A stretch of DNA of 47,373 nt from assembly GCF_003854275.1 (NCBI RefSeq), contig NZ_QTQP01000056.1:1-47373 (forward strand), read 5' to 3'. This document shows, piece by piece, positions 7,880 to 16,576 of this stretch. Below the pieces are notes generated by a model. That model searched no databases and was not told the DNA's origin. It saw only the letters and a program-made list of their open reading frames with translations. This DNA comes from Burkholderia sp. Bp8963. GTDB lineage: Bacteria; Pseudomonadota; Gammaproteobacteria; Burkholderiales; Burkholderiaceae. Numbering within the stretch: position 1 is the first letter of the stretch; each line of letters opens with the position of its first letter. The position numbers were made by a program, and so were the translations under genes.

Positions 7880-9010
7880 TTATTCCGTCGCGAACACCGC
7901 GACACCGGTTCCCGGGAACTGCGCGGGGGAGCCGGCGCCGTACGGAACGAAAACGTGATGCGACGCGCCATCGACCGCAACCGAATGCGAGAACTTGCCG
8001 GTCGGCACGATCGCGACGAGGTTACGGGTGCTGGCGTCGATGATGCCGAGGGCCGAGTCGAACTTCGCGTCCTTCGCGCCGACCCGCGATACGTTGTCCG
8101 CCGAGTGGTGGCCCCCTGCGAGGAAGTAGCGATTCGAAACCGGGTCGTAGGTAGCCTGGTCGGTGCCCCCGAACGGGATTTGCGCAAGCGGCGTGCCGTT
8201 CGTCCTGTCGATGATCAACGTCGTCTGCTTGCCGCCTTCGTCGGGATCGCACGCGATCAGCGCATCGTTGCCAGGCCCAAGTGCGAGCCCGCTCGGGCCT
8301 TCGCAGCCCTTCAGCTTCAGCGCGGCCTGAATGACAGGCTTGCCCTCGAGCACCGATTTCACCGGAATCAGATCGACCTCGCCCTTCGGGTTCGCCTTCG
8401 TCCCGTCATTGTTCAGCAAGAAGTTGTCGTTCTTCGGGTCGAACTCGCATGCCTCGAGCCCGGTCGAATCCGCGAGCGGCATCTTCGCGATCACCGACTG
8501 CGTGTCCGTGCTGATGAAGGTCACGAACGGCGGCTGCTCGGCACCGCTCGAGAACATCGCGACATGATGCTTCGGGTCGAGGCAGCCCTCGTCTGCGCGG
8601 ATGCCCGACGAGCTGACCTCGATGCGCTTGACGAGCTGCTTCGATGCGACGTCGATCACCTTGACCGCGTTCACGTCGCCCACATAGACCTGCGACGTGC
8701 CGGGAATCGGCAGCACACCTGACGGACCGGACTTGTCGTGCGTCGGACCGATACCTGCGAAGTCGGCCTTGATCCGATCGCGCAGCGTCATCGTGGTCGC
8801 GTCGAATACGTCCAGTGTCCCGTTCGCGCCGTCAGCGAGGTAATAGTTGCCATCCCCAGTCGCGCTGATATCGAAGCCGAACGGCTTTTCGCTCGTTACC
8901 GCAATGGTGGTAATCAGCTTCGGGCCACCACCCGCGGCGTCGGCGCCCCACGCAACGGCAGCGGCCGCCGTCAGGCTCATCATTGCGAATGCACAATAGA
9001 CTCGTTTCAT
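7880..9010 (-). CDS. Exported YncE-like beta-propeller protein
   Basis: The 376-aa protein starts with a Sec signal (MKRVYCAFAMMSLTAAAAVAWGADA). It then carries repeated propeller blades: YLADGANGTLDVFDATT, VYVGDVNAVKVIDVASKQLVKRI, TFISTDTQSVIAKMPL, GIIDASTRNLVAIVPTGKFSH and others, the YVTN/YncE pattern. Such secreted propellers bind ligands or partner enzymes and rarely have a known reaction. AGGAGG lies 7 bases before the ATG. It lies 102 bases downstream of the porin gene on the same strand, and its own end is closed by a strong terminator. A periplasmic helper role for the neighbouring transport module is inferred. Confidence 0.82.
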   Translation of the reverse strand: MKRVYCAFAMMSLTAAAAVAWGADAAGGGPKLITTIAVTSEKPFGFDISATGDGNYYLADGANGTLDVFDATTMTLRDRIKADFAGIGPTHDKSGPSGVLPIPGTSQVYVGDVNAVKVIDVASKQLVKRIEVSSSGIRADEGCLDPKHHVAMFSSGAEQPPFVTFISTDTQSVIAKMPLADSTGLEACEFDPKNDNFLLNNDGTKANPKGEVDLIPVKSVLEGKPVIQAALKLKGCEGPSGLALGPGNDALIACDPDEGGKQTTLIIDRTNGTPLAQIPFGGTDQATYDPVSNRYFLAGGHHSADNVSRVGAKDAKFDSALGIIDASTRNLVAIVPTGKFSHSVAVDGASHHVFVPYGAGSPAQFPGTGVAVFATE

Positions 9011-9112
9011 CGTTGACTCCTCCTGGTACCCATTGATTGACCCGGTAAGAACCGGAACGTGGAACTTTTGCGGCCCGCAGACACCCCGTCGACGGAACAG
9101 CGCGAAGTTCGG

Positions 9113-10216
9113 TCAGAACGTGTGTGCGAGGCCGACCCGGACATCCGCCTGATGGCCGGTCGGCGCCGGTGCAAAGCTTGCGCCGATCACCGCATCCACC
9201 CCCGCGGACGCCTTCAGGTAATCCGACGACAGGTAAACCGTCGTCCGCTTCGACAACGAATACAGCGCCGCGGCCGTTACCTGGTTCCACGCGTGCCCTT
9301 CAAAGCTCGTGTGCTGATAACCGCCGACGAGCTGGAACGCGGGTGTCACCTGCCACGTTGCACCGCCTTCGTAAACGTTCATGACCGACTTCGCGTCCTG
9401 GAACTTCAGGACGGTATTGGTGTAGTCCGCGTACAGCGTGACGTCGCCGATCGCATATGACCCGCCGACGCCAAGCGTGCCGAGCGAGCGGATCTGGAAG
9501 GACGGCGCGGTGTCGGTGACGCTGTCGCCCGACCCGGTCGCCACCGGCAGCCCGAAGAACGAATGCACACCGATCTGCGCATACGGATCGATCGTCGGCG
9601 TTGCGACGAACGTGTACATGGTTGCGAGCGTCAGCGGCCCGTTCGTGTACTGCAATCCGGCGCTCCAGCCGCTGCCGTCATGGAAGCTGCCGGGCGTGTT
9701 GCTGAATCCGTACATCGCGCCGAACTGGAATCCACCCCACGTCGGGCTCATGTACTTGATCGAATTCGTCAGCCGGTCGTTGTTCGTGCGGTCGAAGTCG
9801 CCGAGGTGAATCGCATAGCCGCTGCCGGCCGAACTGACGTTGAGCGGCGCCAGAAATTCGGCGGTGAAATCGAACTGTTTGCCCAGCGTGACAGTACCGT
9901 AAGGCGTCTGGACGCCGACATAGGCCTGTTGTCCAAACATCGTGCTGGGCTGATTCAGCTGCCCGTTGTTCAGGTTGTACAGCGACGACAGCTTGAACAC
10001 CGCCCGGTTACCGCCGCCGAGATCTTCCGCGCCCGACATGATCCAGACGTTCGGGAACAGCACACCGCTGTCCATCTTGACGTTGTGATGCCCGCCTTCA
10101 TTCGTCACATACGTCAAGCCGTTGTCGATCTTGCCGGAGAGCGTGATGCTGCTCTGCGCGAATGCCGATCCGCTCAATGCCATGCCGATCAGCGCTGCGA
10201 TCGTTGTTTTCTTCAT
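9113..10216 (-). CDS. Trimeric general porin (Gram-negative porin family)
   Basis: The 367-aa protein begins MKKTTIAALIGMALSGSAFAQ, a typical porin signal peptide, followed by SSITLSGKIDNGLTYV, the usual first beta-strand. Loop 3-like EDLGGGNRAVFKLSS and YVGVQTPYGTVTLGKQ are standard, and the last strand ends VRVGLAHTF with terminal Phe. Size matches Burkholderia OmpC-like porins. The ATG at 10216 is chosen because the signal peptide starts there; 30 extra upstream residues in frame are not porin-like. A sigma70-like promoter (10284-10311) and a stem-loop separate it from the ABC importer. It probably supplies outer-membrane uptake for a substrate of the neighbouring pathway. Confidence 0.93.
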   Translation of the reverse strand: MKKTTIAALIGMALSGSAFAQSSITLSGKIDNGLTYVTNEGGHHNVKMDSGVLFPNVWIMSGAEDLGGGNRAVFKLSSLYNLNNGQLNQPSTMFGQQAYVGVQTPYGTVTLGKQFDFTAEFLAPLNVSSAGSGYAIHLGDFDRTNNDRLTNSIKYMSPTWGGFQFGAMYGFSNTPGSFHDGSGWSAGLQYTNGPLTLATMYTFVATPTIDPYAQIGVHSFFGLPVATGSGDSVTDTAPSFQIRSLGTLGVGGSYAIGDVTLYADYTNTVLKFQDAKSVMNVYEGGATWQVTPAFQLVGGYQHTSFEGHAWNQVTAAALYSLSKRTTVYLSSDYLKASAGVDAVIGASFAPAPTGHQADVRVGLAHTF

Positions 10217-10283
10217 CTCCACCACTGTCTGCCCCTCCAATTCGGTCTTTTGATACCCAACACTTATAAATGGAACGCCTTTT

Positions 10284-10311
10284 TTAATACGCATAACTAA
10301 ATACAATGCAA
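10284..10311 (-). promoter_or_regulatory. Candidate sigma70 promoter of the porin gene
   Basis: On the minus strand TTGCAT (10306-10311) and TATTAA (10284-10289) are separated by 16 bases in an AT-rich patch 70-90 bases before the porin ATG. The -35 hexamer ATGCAA/TTGCAT also equals one half of the LacI-type operator found elsewhere in the window, which may be chance. Confidence 0.4.
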
Positions 10312-10401
10312 TCTGCTTCGTCAGTGACAGGCTACGGGTGCCGATTTGATTTCCCGCTCGAACCAGTCTGCGTGATGCCGGTCACCTGGAATTCATGTTA
10401 A

Positions 10402-10436
10402 GGACACTTCGGTTGGAGACCGTCGCCGAAGAGTCC
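10402..10436 (-). terminator. Stem-loop downstream of the ABC importer operon
   Basis: GGACACTTCGG (10402-10412) and CCGAAGAGTCC (10426-10436) pair in 10 of 11 positions around a 13-base loop, 56 bases past the last permease stop. There is no T-run, so it may be a factor-dependent terminator or an mRNA 3'-end stabiliser. Confidence 0.4.
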
Positions 10437-10491
10437 CGTCGCTTGTCAAATCGTCTCTTTGTTTTCGCCGTGCATGCCCGGCTTCAGAGGT

Positions 10492-11499
10492 TCAGCCCAC
10501 CGTGTCGGCATGCCGGCGGCCGAGCGCGTCGGTAAGCACTGCCACCAGAAGAACCAAGCCGACGACAAGCGGCTGCAGGTTCGCATCGAGATTCAGGAGG
10601 TTCATCCCGTCGATCACGAGCGCCAGCGTCAAGCAGCCGAGCAGCGTGCCGAGCAAGGTGCCGGTTCCACCGAAAAGCGAAGCACCGCCGATTAGGATCG
10701 CCGCGATCGCGGGCAACAGAATCGGGTCTCCCATCGCCGAGTCGGCCGCGTTCACGCGAGCGAGATAGACGACCGCAGCGATCCCCGCCATCAGTCCGCT
10801 GATCGTGTAGACCGCGATCCGCCGTCGACGCACCGGAATCCCGGACAGGCGCGCGACCTCCGGATTGGCCCCGATCGCATAGATCTCGCGACCGATGTTG
10901 AGGCACGCGGTGATCACCGAACCGACGATCAACACGAGCAGCATCATGTACACGGGGATCGGCACGCCCCACCAAAAGCCGGTGCCGAGGGCGCGAAAGC
11001 CGGCCGGGAAGCCAAATATCTCGTTTCCGCCCATGTAGTGAAAAGCGATACCCTGCACGACCCAGAGCATCCCGTAGGTCGCGAGGAACGGCGGCAGCCG
11101 CAGAAGCGCGACCGCCAGGCCGTTCAGCAGTCCGATCAACGCCCCGCACGACATCGAGACCGCAATCGCCAGCCACGGCGAAACGCCAGCTTTCATCGCG
11201 CCGGCTGCCAGACAAGCGGAAAGGGTAAGATTCGCCGCAATCGACAGATCGAACCCGCCGGACAGGATCACGATCGTGAGACCTGACGCGAGCAGAAACA
11301 TCAGACTGGCTTGCCGCAGCACGTTCAGCAGGTTGCCGGAGGTTGCGAAGCTATTCGATGCGAACGCGAGCGCGATTGCAATGACACAGACAAACACGGC
11401 GCGACCGATCAGCGCGTTCGCATCGTCGGAAAGCCGGCTGCGGCGACCGAGGCCCATGATGCGTATCACCTGGAACGACGATTGATTTCGGGTATTCAT
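10492..11499 (-). CDS. Sugar-type ABC transporter permease (RbsC-like) 2
   Basis: The 335-aa inner-membrane protein has 8-10 hydrophobic segments and the BPD_transp_2 pattern, with LASGLTIVILSGGFDLSIAANLTLSACLAAG near 70-100. It has the ATPase-contact region GREIYAIGANPEVARLSGIPVRR and the late AAILIGGASLFGGTGTLLGTLLG. These are hallmarks of ribose/galactose-type importers. Its ATG overlaps the preceding permease stop by 4 bases (TCAT on plus), so translation is coupled. It forms a permease pair with the next-upstream gene and is the last cistron before a stem-loop. The substrate is likely a sugar, polyol or similar hydroxylated compound, by family only. Confidence 0.9.
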   Translation of the reverse strand: MNTRNQSSFQVIRIMGLGRRSRLSDDANALIGRAVFVCVIAIALAFASNSFATSGNLLNVLRQASLMFLLASGLTIVILSGGFDLSIAANLTLSACLAAGAMKAGVSPWLAIAVSMSCGALIGLLNGLAVALLRLPPFLATYGMLWVVQGIAFHYMGGNEIFGFPAGFRALGTGFWWGVPIPVYMMLLVLIVGSVITACLNIGREIYAIGANPEVARLSGIPVRRRRIAVYTISGLMAGIAAVVYLARVNAADSAMGDPILLPAIAAILIGGASLFGGTGTLLGTLLGCLTLALVIDGMNLLNLDANLQPLVVGLVLLVAVLTDALGRRHADTVG

Positions 11500-12476
11500 G
11501 CTTGCGCTCCTTCGACGCGAGATTTCCGGGCACTATCGATGACGACGACCGCGAGAACCAGCAAGCCGATCGTCACGACCTGCAGCGACGATTCGATTCC
11601 AACCAGGTTGAGTGCATTGCGGAGCACGCCGATCGTCAGCACGCCGATCGCGGTACCGGGCAACCAACCTTCCCCGCGCTCGAACGACGTGCCGCCGAGA
11701 ACGACCGCCGCGATCGCATCGAACTCCATGCCGATCGCGGCATTCGGCTCTGCCGCGTTCATGCGTCCGACGAGCAATAGCGCCGCAAGGCCCGCAAACA
11801 GACCGCTCATCACGTAGATCGCGACGTGATAGAGACGGGCGCGGACCCCTGCCAACGTGAGCGCGTCACGGTTGCCGCCGATCGCGAAAACATAGGCGCC
11901 GAACCGGGTGTGGTACAGAAGCAGATGGGTGACTGCGTATGCCGCGAGCGCACAGGCAATCGGGAATGGAATGCCCATTACCGACGCCCCGTAAAGCGGG
12001 CCGACCGCAGGATTCGCCACGACAACCGCGTTGCCGTCGGTCATCACGAGCGCAACGCCGTGCGCGACGCCGAGCGTGCCGAGGGTCACGACGAACGGCG
12101 GCAGCCCCAGTCGCGCGACAAGCGTGCCATTCAGGAAGCCGATCGTGACACCGACCGCCGCGGCCGCGCCCAGCGCTGCACCGATGCCGGCGCCCGCGCC
12201 GAGCGACTGCGCGAACACGACACCGCAGAGGCTCAGCAATGCGCCGACCGACAGGTCGAGCCCCTCGCTCAGGATCACCAGGGTCATCGGCATCGCGATC
12301 ATCACGAGGATCGCGATCTGGAGGCCGATGTCGACCAGATTCGCTGGCGATGCGAAACCCTTCACGCCGAAAGCCGCCGCAGCGACCAACGCGACACTTG
12401 CCCACACGATCGACGGCAGCGGCCGTTTGCGCCGCCCCGCCGTATTCCTGCCATTGCCTTTCGTTTCAATCGACAT
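11496..12476 (-). CDS. Sugar-type ABC transporter permease (RbsC-like) 1
   Basis: From ATG 12476 the product is 326 aa with the same BPD_transp_2 layout as its neighbour: LVILSEGLDLSVGALLSLCG, the coupling loop GAYVFAIGGNRDALTLAGVRAR, and AAVVLGGTSFERGEGWLPGTAIG. The ATPase stop lies 2 bases upstream of this ATG. The 36 residues open upstream are Arg-rich and overlap the ATPase gene, so they are not used. The two permeases are clearly paralogous, and having both genes suggests a heterodimeric channel rather than the RbsC homodimer. Confidence 0.9.
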   Translation of the reverse strand: MSIETKGNGRNTAGRRKRPLPSIVWASVALVAAAAFGVKGFASPANLVDIGLQIAILVMIAMPMTLVILSEGLDLSVGALLSLCGVVFAQSLGAGAGIGAALGAAAAVGVTIGFLNGTLVARLGLPPFVVTLGTLGVAHGVALVMTDGNAVVVANPAVGPLYGASVMGIPFPIACALAAYAVTHLLLYHTRFGAYVFAIGGNRDALTLAGVRARLYHVAIYVMSGLFAGLAALLLVGRMNAAEPNAAIGMEFDAIAAVVLGGTSFERGEGWLPGTAIGVLTIGVLRNALNLVGIESSLQVVTIGLLVLAVVVIDSARKSRVEGAQA

Positions 12477-12478
12477 CG

Positions 12479-13984
12479 TCAACCTCCGTGCATTGCCAGA
12501 CTCAGAATGCTTTGCTCGCTCAACTGTTCCCGTTGCAGCTCGCCCGAAATCGCGCCCTCGCGCATCACGTATGCGCGATCGCATACATGCACGATCTCCG
12601 ACAGTTCCGAGCTGATCAGCAGGACCGCCGCGCCCTCCTCGACAAGCCGCTCGATCAGATTGAAGATCTCGGTCTTCGCACCGATATCGATCCCGCGCGT
12701 CGGTTCGTCAAAGATGTACAGGCGACAGTCGGCACTGAGCCACTTGCCGATCACGATCTTCTGCTGGTTGCCGCCACTCAGGTTGCGCGCGTGTTTTGCC
12801 GGATCGCCCGGTGCGATCCGCAGCATGTCGATCAGGCCGTGAGTCGCTCGCCGGGCGCGCGCCGGGCGATACCAGCCCTTCGGGAACAGGTGCCACAGGC
12901 TCGAAACGAGCAGGTTCTCGTGCACCGAGCGGCGCAGTGCGAGACCTTCCTGCTTGCGGTTTTCGGGAATCAGACCGACGCCGCGTTTGACGACCTCGTG
13001 CGGGCCACCCGACACCGATTTGCCGAAGATCTCGATGCGACCGCCCTGGATCGGGTCGGCACCGATTACCGCGCGTGCGACCTCCGTCCTCCCCGCGCCG
13101 ACCAGGCCCGACAATCCAACGATCTCGCCGCAGCGCACCTGCATGTCGACCCCGTTCACGCCGGTCGACGTCGTCAAGCCGCGAACGTCGAGCGCGATCT
13201 CACCGGATGCGCCGAAATAGCGGCGCTCATAGACTGCACCGACCTTGCGCCCGACCATCAGCGCAATCAACTGATCGGGGCTCGCATCGCCGGCCGGCAT
13301 CGAGGTGACAAGGCGGCCGTCGCGCAGCACGGTCACGCGATCGCCAAGATCGAACACCTCCTTCATCCGATGCGAGATGTAGACGATCGCAACGCCTGCG
13401 TCACGCAGGCGATGCACGACCGTGAACAGGGCGTCGGCTTCCCGGTCCGAGATGGCCGCGGTCGGCTCGTCCATCACGAGCACGCGCGCGTCGTGCGACA
13501 ACGCTTTCGCAATCTCGACCATCTGCTGCTGTGCAACGCCAAGGTCCGCCGCATGGGTCCGCGTGTCGTACGCAAGCCCGAGTTGCGCCAATACGGCGGC
13601 AGCGTCCGAATGCATGCGCCGGTGATCGACGAGACCGAAGCGGTTGCGAGGCTCGCGGCCGAGATAGATGTTCTGCGCGATCGACAGATGCGGCACGAGC
13701 GAGAACTCCTGGAAAATCACCGCAATGCCCAGGCGCTTCGCGTCGGCGGGCGATTCGATCACGACCGGCATGCCGTCGTATCGGATCTCGCCACTATCGG
13801 CACGATAAGCGCCGAACAACACCTTCATCAGCGACGATTTCCCGGCGCCGTTCTCTCCGAGCAGCATGTGCACTTCGCCCGGATACAGCGTGAGGTCGAC
13901 GTCAGTCAGCGCAGCCACGCCAGGAAAATGCTTGCAAATCTTGCGTAATTCGAGACGCGGGATGCGCGCGGTCGAGGTTTCCAT
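12479..13984 (-). CDS. Dual-domain sugar ABC transporter ATPase (RbsA/MglA-like)
   Basis: The 501-aa protein carries two ABC domains. Domain 1 has Walker A GENGAGKSS (near 42-50), a variant signature LGVAQQQMVEIAKAL and Walker B VLVMDEPTAA. Domain 2 has the degenerate P-loop GLVGAGRTE, signature LSGGNQQK and Walker B YIFDEPTRGID. This asymmetric pairing is normal for the ribose/galactose importer class. ATG 13984 is selected because GGAG lies 6 bases upstream; ATG 13990 directly abuts that site. It is separated from the binding-protein gene by a 91-base gap containing a strong hairpin, and is followed directly by the permeases. Confidence 0.93.
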   Translation of the reverse strand: METSTARIPRLELRKICKHFPGVAALTDVDLTLYPGEVHMLLGENGAGKSSLMKVLFGAYRADSGEIRYDGMPVVIESPADAKRLGIAVIFQEFSLVPHLSIAQNIYLGREPRNRFGLVDHRRMHSDAAAVLAQLGLAYDTRTHAADLGVAQQQMVEIAKALSHDARVLVMDEPTAAISDREADALFTVVHRLRDAGVAIVYISHRMKEVFDLGDRVTVLRDGRLVTSMPAGDASPDQLIALMVGRKVGAVYERRYFGASGEIALDVRGLTTSTGVNGVDMQVRCGEIVGLSGLVGAGRTEVARAVIGADPIQGGRIEIFGKSVSGGPHEVVKRGVGLIPENRKQEGLALRRSVHENLLVSSLWHLFPKGWYRPARARRATHGLIDMLRIAPGDPAKHARNLSGGNQQKIVIGKWLSADCRLYIFDEPTRGIDIGAKTEIFNLIERLVEEGAAVLLISSELSEIVHVCDRAYVMREGAISGELQREQLSEQSILSLAMHGG

Positions 13985-14032
13985 GTTCATCTCCACGATG
14001 CTGTTCGGCGGACAGCCGTGCGTCATCTGACA

Positions 14033-14067
14033 GCCGGGGTGCCGTACCGCGATACGGCTTGCCCGGC
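14033..14067 (-). other. Intercistronic hairpin between binding-protein and ATPase genes
   Basis: Nested arms GCCGGG/CCCGGC (14033-14038, 14062-14067) and GCCGTA/TACGGC (14041-14046, 14053-14058) make a 12-bp stem around a 6-base loop, with a small internal loop. It lies 8 bases past the binding-protein stop and has no T-run. In many importer operons such hairpins protect the binding-protein message and lower downstream expression; that role is inferred here. Confidence 0.55.
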
Positions 14068-14075
14068 CGCCCGCG

Positions 14076-15086
14076 TCACTGGCTGGCCACGTCGTTCCAC
14101 GTCGGACATTGGCGTTGATCGCCCGGTAGCTCGAACGGTGCGTAGTTCGTCTTGTCGATCACGATGCCCTTGATCAGCACCGTACCGGGCACGGGTTCAT
14201 TCCGCAGCGTGCGGACCGCCGCCATCGTCGCGATGCAACCCATTTTGAAACCGTTGAATTCAGCGGTCGCAAGCAGGCGCCCTTCCTTGATCGCCTTCAC
14301 CGATTCAGGCACGCCGCCGATACCGACGACCTTCACCTGCTTCTGGCCCGCAGCCTCGAGTGCTTCGATCGCGCCCATCGCCATGACGTCGGCAGCCGCC
14401 AGCACGCCGTCGATCTTCGGATTCGACTGAATCAGGTTTTCCATCACCTGCAGCGCCTGCAGCCGCTGATAGTTCGCCGGCTGCGACGCAAGCAGGTGAA
14501 TGTTCGGGAATTCCTGAAGGGCCTTCCTGAACCCGCGTTCGCGCTCGTCGCTCGTCGTCGAGCCTTTCACGCCTTCGAGGATCACGACATTGCCCTTGCC
14601 GCCGAGGCTCTTGAACAGGTATCGCGCGACGTCGAGACCGAGGTTGTAGTCGTCCGCGACGACGACCGACGAAAACTTCCCGCCCGCCACGCGATCGTTG
14701 TAGTTGACGACCGGAATGCCGATCGCGTTGATCTTCTGAATGGCGGGCACGACACCATGCGGGTTCACGCCCATGAACAGCACGGCGTTCGGCTTCTTCA
14801 CGCCAACGTCCTCCAGCTCGCTCAGTTGCTCGCCGAGATCGTTCGGACGCGTCGGCGCGTAGTGCGTGACCGACACGCCGAGCAGTTTCGCCTCGGCATC
14901 GACACCGGCGTGAACGAGCGCGAAATGCGGATCAACCTGGTTCTTGTAGAAAGCGGCGATTGTCTCGCTTGCCGCAAGCGCGTTTGCGCCATGGAAGATG
15001 CCGATCGCCGCCGCGCACGCGGCTACGATGCCCATCGCGGCTCGCCTGGGCTCGGGCCGCTGCCCGGAATTATGGTTTGTCTCCAT
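14076..15086 (-). CDS. Periplasmic sugar-type ABC substrate-binding protein
   Basis: The 336-aa product has an export leader (basic EPRR, then AAMGIVAACAAAIGIFHGANALA) and a mature Peripla_BP_4 (ribose-binding-like) domain. Visible elements include FYKNQVDPHFALVHAGVDAEAKLLG, the IGIPVVNYNDR hinge strand, GGKGNVVILEGVKGSTTSDERERGF and DGVLAAADVMAMGAIEALEAAGQ. It captures the substrate in the periplasm for the ATPase and two permeases downstream. A LacI-type operator (15154-15169) lies about 70 bases before its ATG. The family fold predicts a hydroxylated ring compound such as a sugar, cyclitol or aromatic glycoside; none can be chosen from sequence. Confidence 0.9.
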   Translation of the reverse strand: METNHNSGQRPEPRRAAMGIVAACAAAIGIFHGANALAASETIAAFYKNQVDPHFALVHAGVDAEAKLLGVSVTHYAPTRPNDLGEQLSELEDVGVKKPNAVLFMGVNPHGVVPAIQKINAIGIPVVNYNDRVAGGKFSSVVVADDYNLGLDVARYLFKSLGGKGNVVILEGVKGSTTSDERERGFRKALQEFPNIHLLASQPANYQRLQALQVMENLIQSNPKIDGVLAAADVMAMGAIEALEAAGQKQVKVVGIGGVPESVKAIKEGRLLATAEFNGFKMGCIATMAAVRTLRNEPVPGTVLIKGIVIDKTNYAPFELPGDQRQCPTWNDVASQ

Positions 15087-15153
15087 CCATTCGCTCCTGT
15101 ACGTCGTTCACATGGGCCATGCCGCTTTCCGCCATGGCGTCTCGGGTAACTGA

Positions 15154-15169
15154 ATGCAACCGTTTGCAT
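15154..15169. promoter_or_regulatory. LacI-type operator upstream of the ABC importer
   Basis: ATGCAACCGTTTGCAT is a near-perfect palindrome and is identical over 16 bases to the site at 20594. It lies 68 bases upstream of the binding-protein ATG, where a repressor would block the importer promoter. Confidence 0.8.
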
Positions 15170-15286
15170 AAATGCAGGCAAAAAGATGGCGATGTGACAC
15201 AGTGGCGTCATGCGTCGATTCTTTCAATCGAGCACCGCTTTTAGCCGGTTTCTGGTTGCTGACCGTCAACGGCGTGCCCGTCTCTG

Positions 15287-15296
15287 GAAACGTTTC
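15287..15296. promoter_or_regulatory. GAAACGTTTC palindrome in the LacI/importer intergenic region
   Basis: This is a perfect 10-bp palindrome with the AAACGTTT centre common in LacI-family operators. It may be a second class of site or an auxiliary operator; it differs from the ATGCAA-type sites. Confidence 0.3.
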
Positions 15297-15327
15297 GATC
15301 CGCCTTATCGAATTCGCAATTTTCTTT

Positions 15328-15343
15328 ATGCAAACGTATGCAC
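15328..15343. promoter_or_regulatory. Variant LacI-type operator upstream of the LacI gene
   Basis: ATGCAAACGTATGCAC matches the 15154 site at 13 of 16 positions. It lies 125 bases before the LacI start, in AT-rich sequence likely to hold the promoter. It suggests autoregulation. Confidence 0.6.
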
Positions 15344-15416
15344 ATCCTACTCAAGGGAATCGCTCTGTCAATGAGGTTTAGCGCTGAAAACATTAGGGTT
15401 TCATCCGTAACATTGC

Positions 15417-15432
15417 CCGCAACCCATTGCAT
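15417..15432. promoter_or_regulatory. Weak third LacI-type operator near the LacI start
   Basis: CCGCAACCCATTGCAT matches the consensus at 12 of 16 positions, keeping both GCAA and TTGCAT half-sites. It lies 36 bases before the LacI ATG. Confidence 0.35.
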
Positions 15433-15467
15433 CGATACAATCGGATCCCACTTCACCAGCAGGTTCC

Positions 15468-16532
15468 ATGAGCCCATCTCCCGAAACGCGCGGCACCGGC
15501 CGCGTCACGATTCGCGAAGTCGCCGCGGCGGCGTCCGTCAACGCGTCGACGGTGTCGCGCGTGCTCAACCCGGCCACCCGCCACCTGATCGGCGATGAGG
15601 TCGTGCGCCGCGTGCTCGCGGTGGCCAAGTCGCTCGGCTATCGGCAGAACCGGCTTGCCTCCGCGCTGCGCGGCGGGCAATCGAAGGTGATCGGCGTGTG
15701 CCTGCCCGACATCTCGAACCCGGTGTTCCCGCCGATGGTCTGCGGGATCGAGGAGGAGCTCGCGGCCGAAGGCTACGGCGTGCTGATCGCGAACATCGTC
15801 GGCAAGCCCAAGAATCAGGAACGGATGCTCGAGCAGATGCTCGAGCGTCAGGTGGACGGCCTGGTTCTCGCGACCGCCGCGCGGCACGACCCGCTCGTGC
15901 GGCGCTGCATCCTCGACGGCGTGCCGGTCGTGCTCGTCAATCGCGGCGAGGACGGCGGCCACGTACCCGAAGTCGTCAACGATGACTTCCTCTCGATGCG
16001 GCTCGCGGTCGAGCACCTGGTCGGGCTCGGGCATACGCGTATTGCGCATCTGTCCGGACCTGAACGGCTCGCGACCGGCCTGTCGCGGCTGCAGGGATTC
16101 CAGATCGCCGCCCAGCAGCACAATCTTGCGACAAACGTCGTCGTGGAAGCGTCCGAATTCACGAGGGAGGCCGGGCGCGCCGCATGCGCAAAATTGCTCG
16201 ACACGCATCGTGGCGTGACCGCGATCATCGCGGCGAACGACCTGATCGCGCTCGGCTGCTATGACGTATTTGCGGAGCGGCGGATCGTGTGCCCGAAGGA
16301 CATCTCGCTGATCGGGCACAACGATATGCCGCTGCTCGACATGCTGAGTCCGTCGCTCACGACGCTACGGATCCAGCATCGCGAGATGGGCCGGCAGGCC
16401 GCGCGCCTGTTGCTCGGCATGATCACGACGCCGGGCAAGGCGCCACTGCGCATTACGCTGGCGCCTGAACTCGTGGTACGCGGATCGACTGGCGCGCCTC
16501 GGACAGCCAGCAGCCGGATGCGTTCGAACTGA
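15468..16532 (+). CDS. LacI-family transcriptional regulator
   Basis: The 354-aa protein has the LacI DNA-binding head (VTIREVAAAASVNASTVSRVLN, about 13-34) and hinge region (GYRQNRLASALRGGQSKVIGV). A periplasmic-binding-like effector domain follows, with DISNPVFPPMVCGIEEELAAEGYG, DGLVLATAARHDP, GHTRIAHLSGPE and ISLIGHNDMPLLDMLSPSLTTL. It is divergent from the ABC importer and convergent with the ring-cleavage operon. Operators of one type lie before its own gene, the importer and the ring-cleavage operon, so it is the likely common repressor, with the imported substrate or a metabolite as inducer. The effector domain is of the sugar-binding type, which fits the ribose-type importer. Confidence 0.92.
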   Translation: MSPSPETRGTGRVTIREVAAAASVNASTVSRVLNPATRHLIGDEVVRRVLAVAKSLGYRQNRLASALRGGQSKVIGVCLPDISNPVFPPMVCGIEEELAAEGYGVLIANIVGKPKNQERMLEQMLERQVDGLVLATAARHDPLVRRCILDGVPVVLVNRGEDGGHVPEVVNDDFLSMRLAVEHLVGLGHTRIAHLSGPERLATGLSRLQGFQIAAQQHNLATNVVVEASEFTREAGRAACAKLLDTHRGVTAIIAANDLIALGCYDVFAERRIVCPKDISLIGHNDMPLLDMLSPSLTTLRIQHREMGRQAARLLLGMITTPGKAPLRITLAPELVVRGSTGAPRTASSRMRSN

Positions 16533-16576
16533 AACATCGCCCCGCTCCACCGGCCGCCGCAACGGTCATGGTGGAT

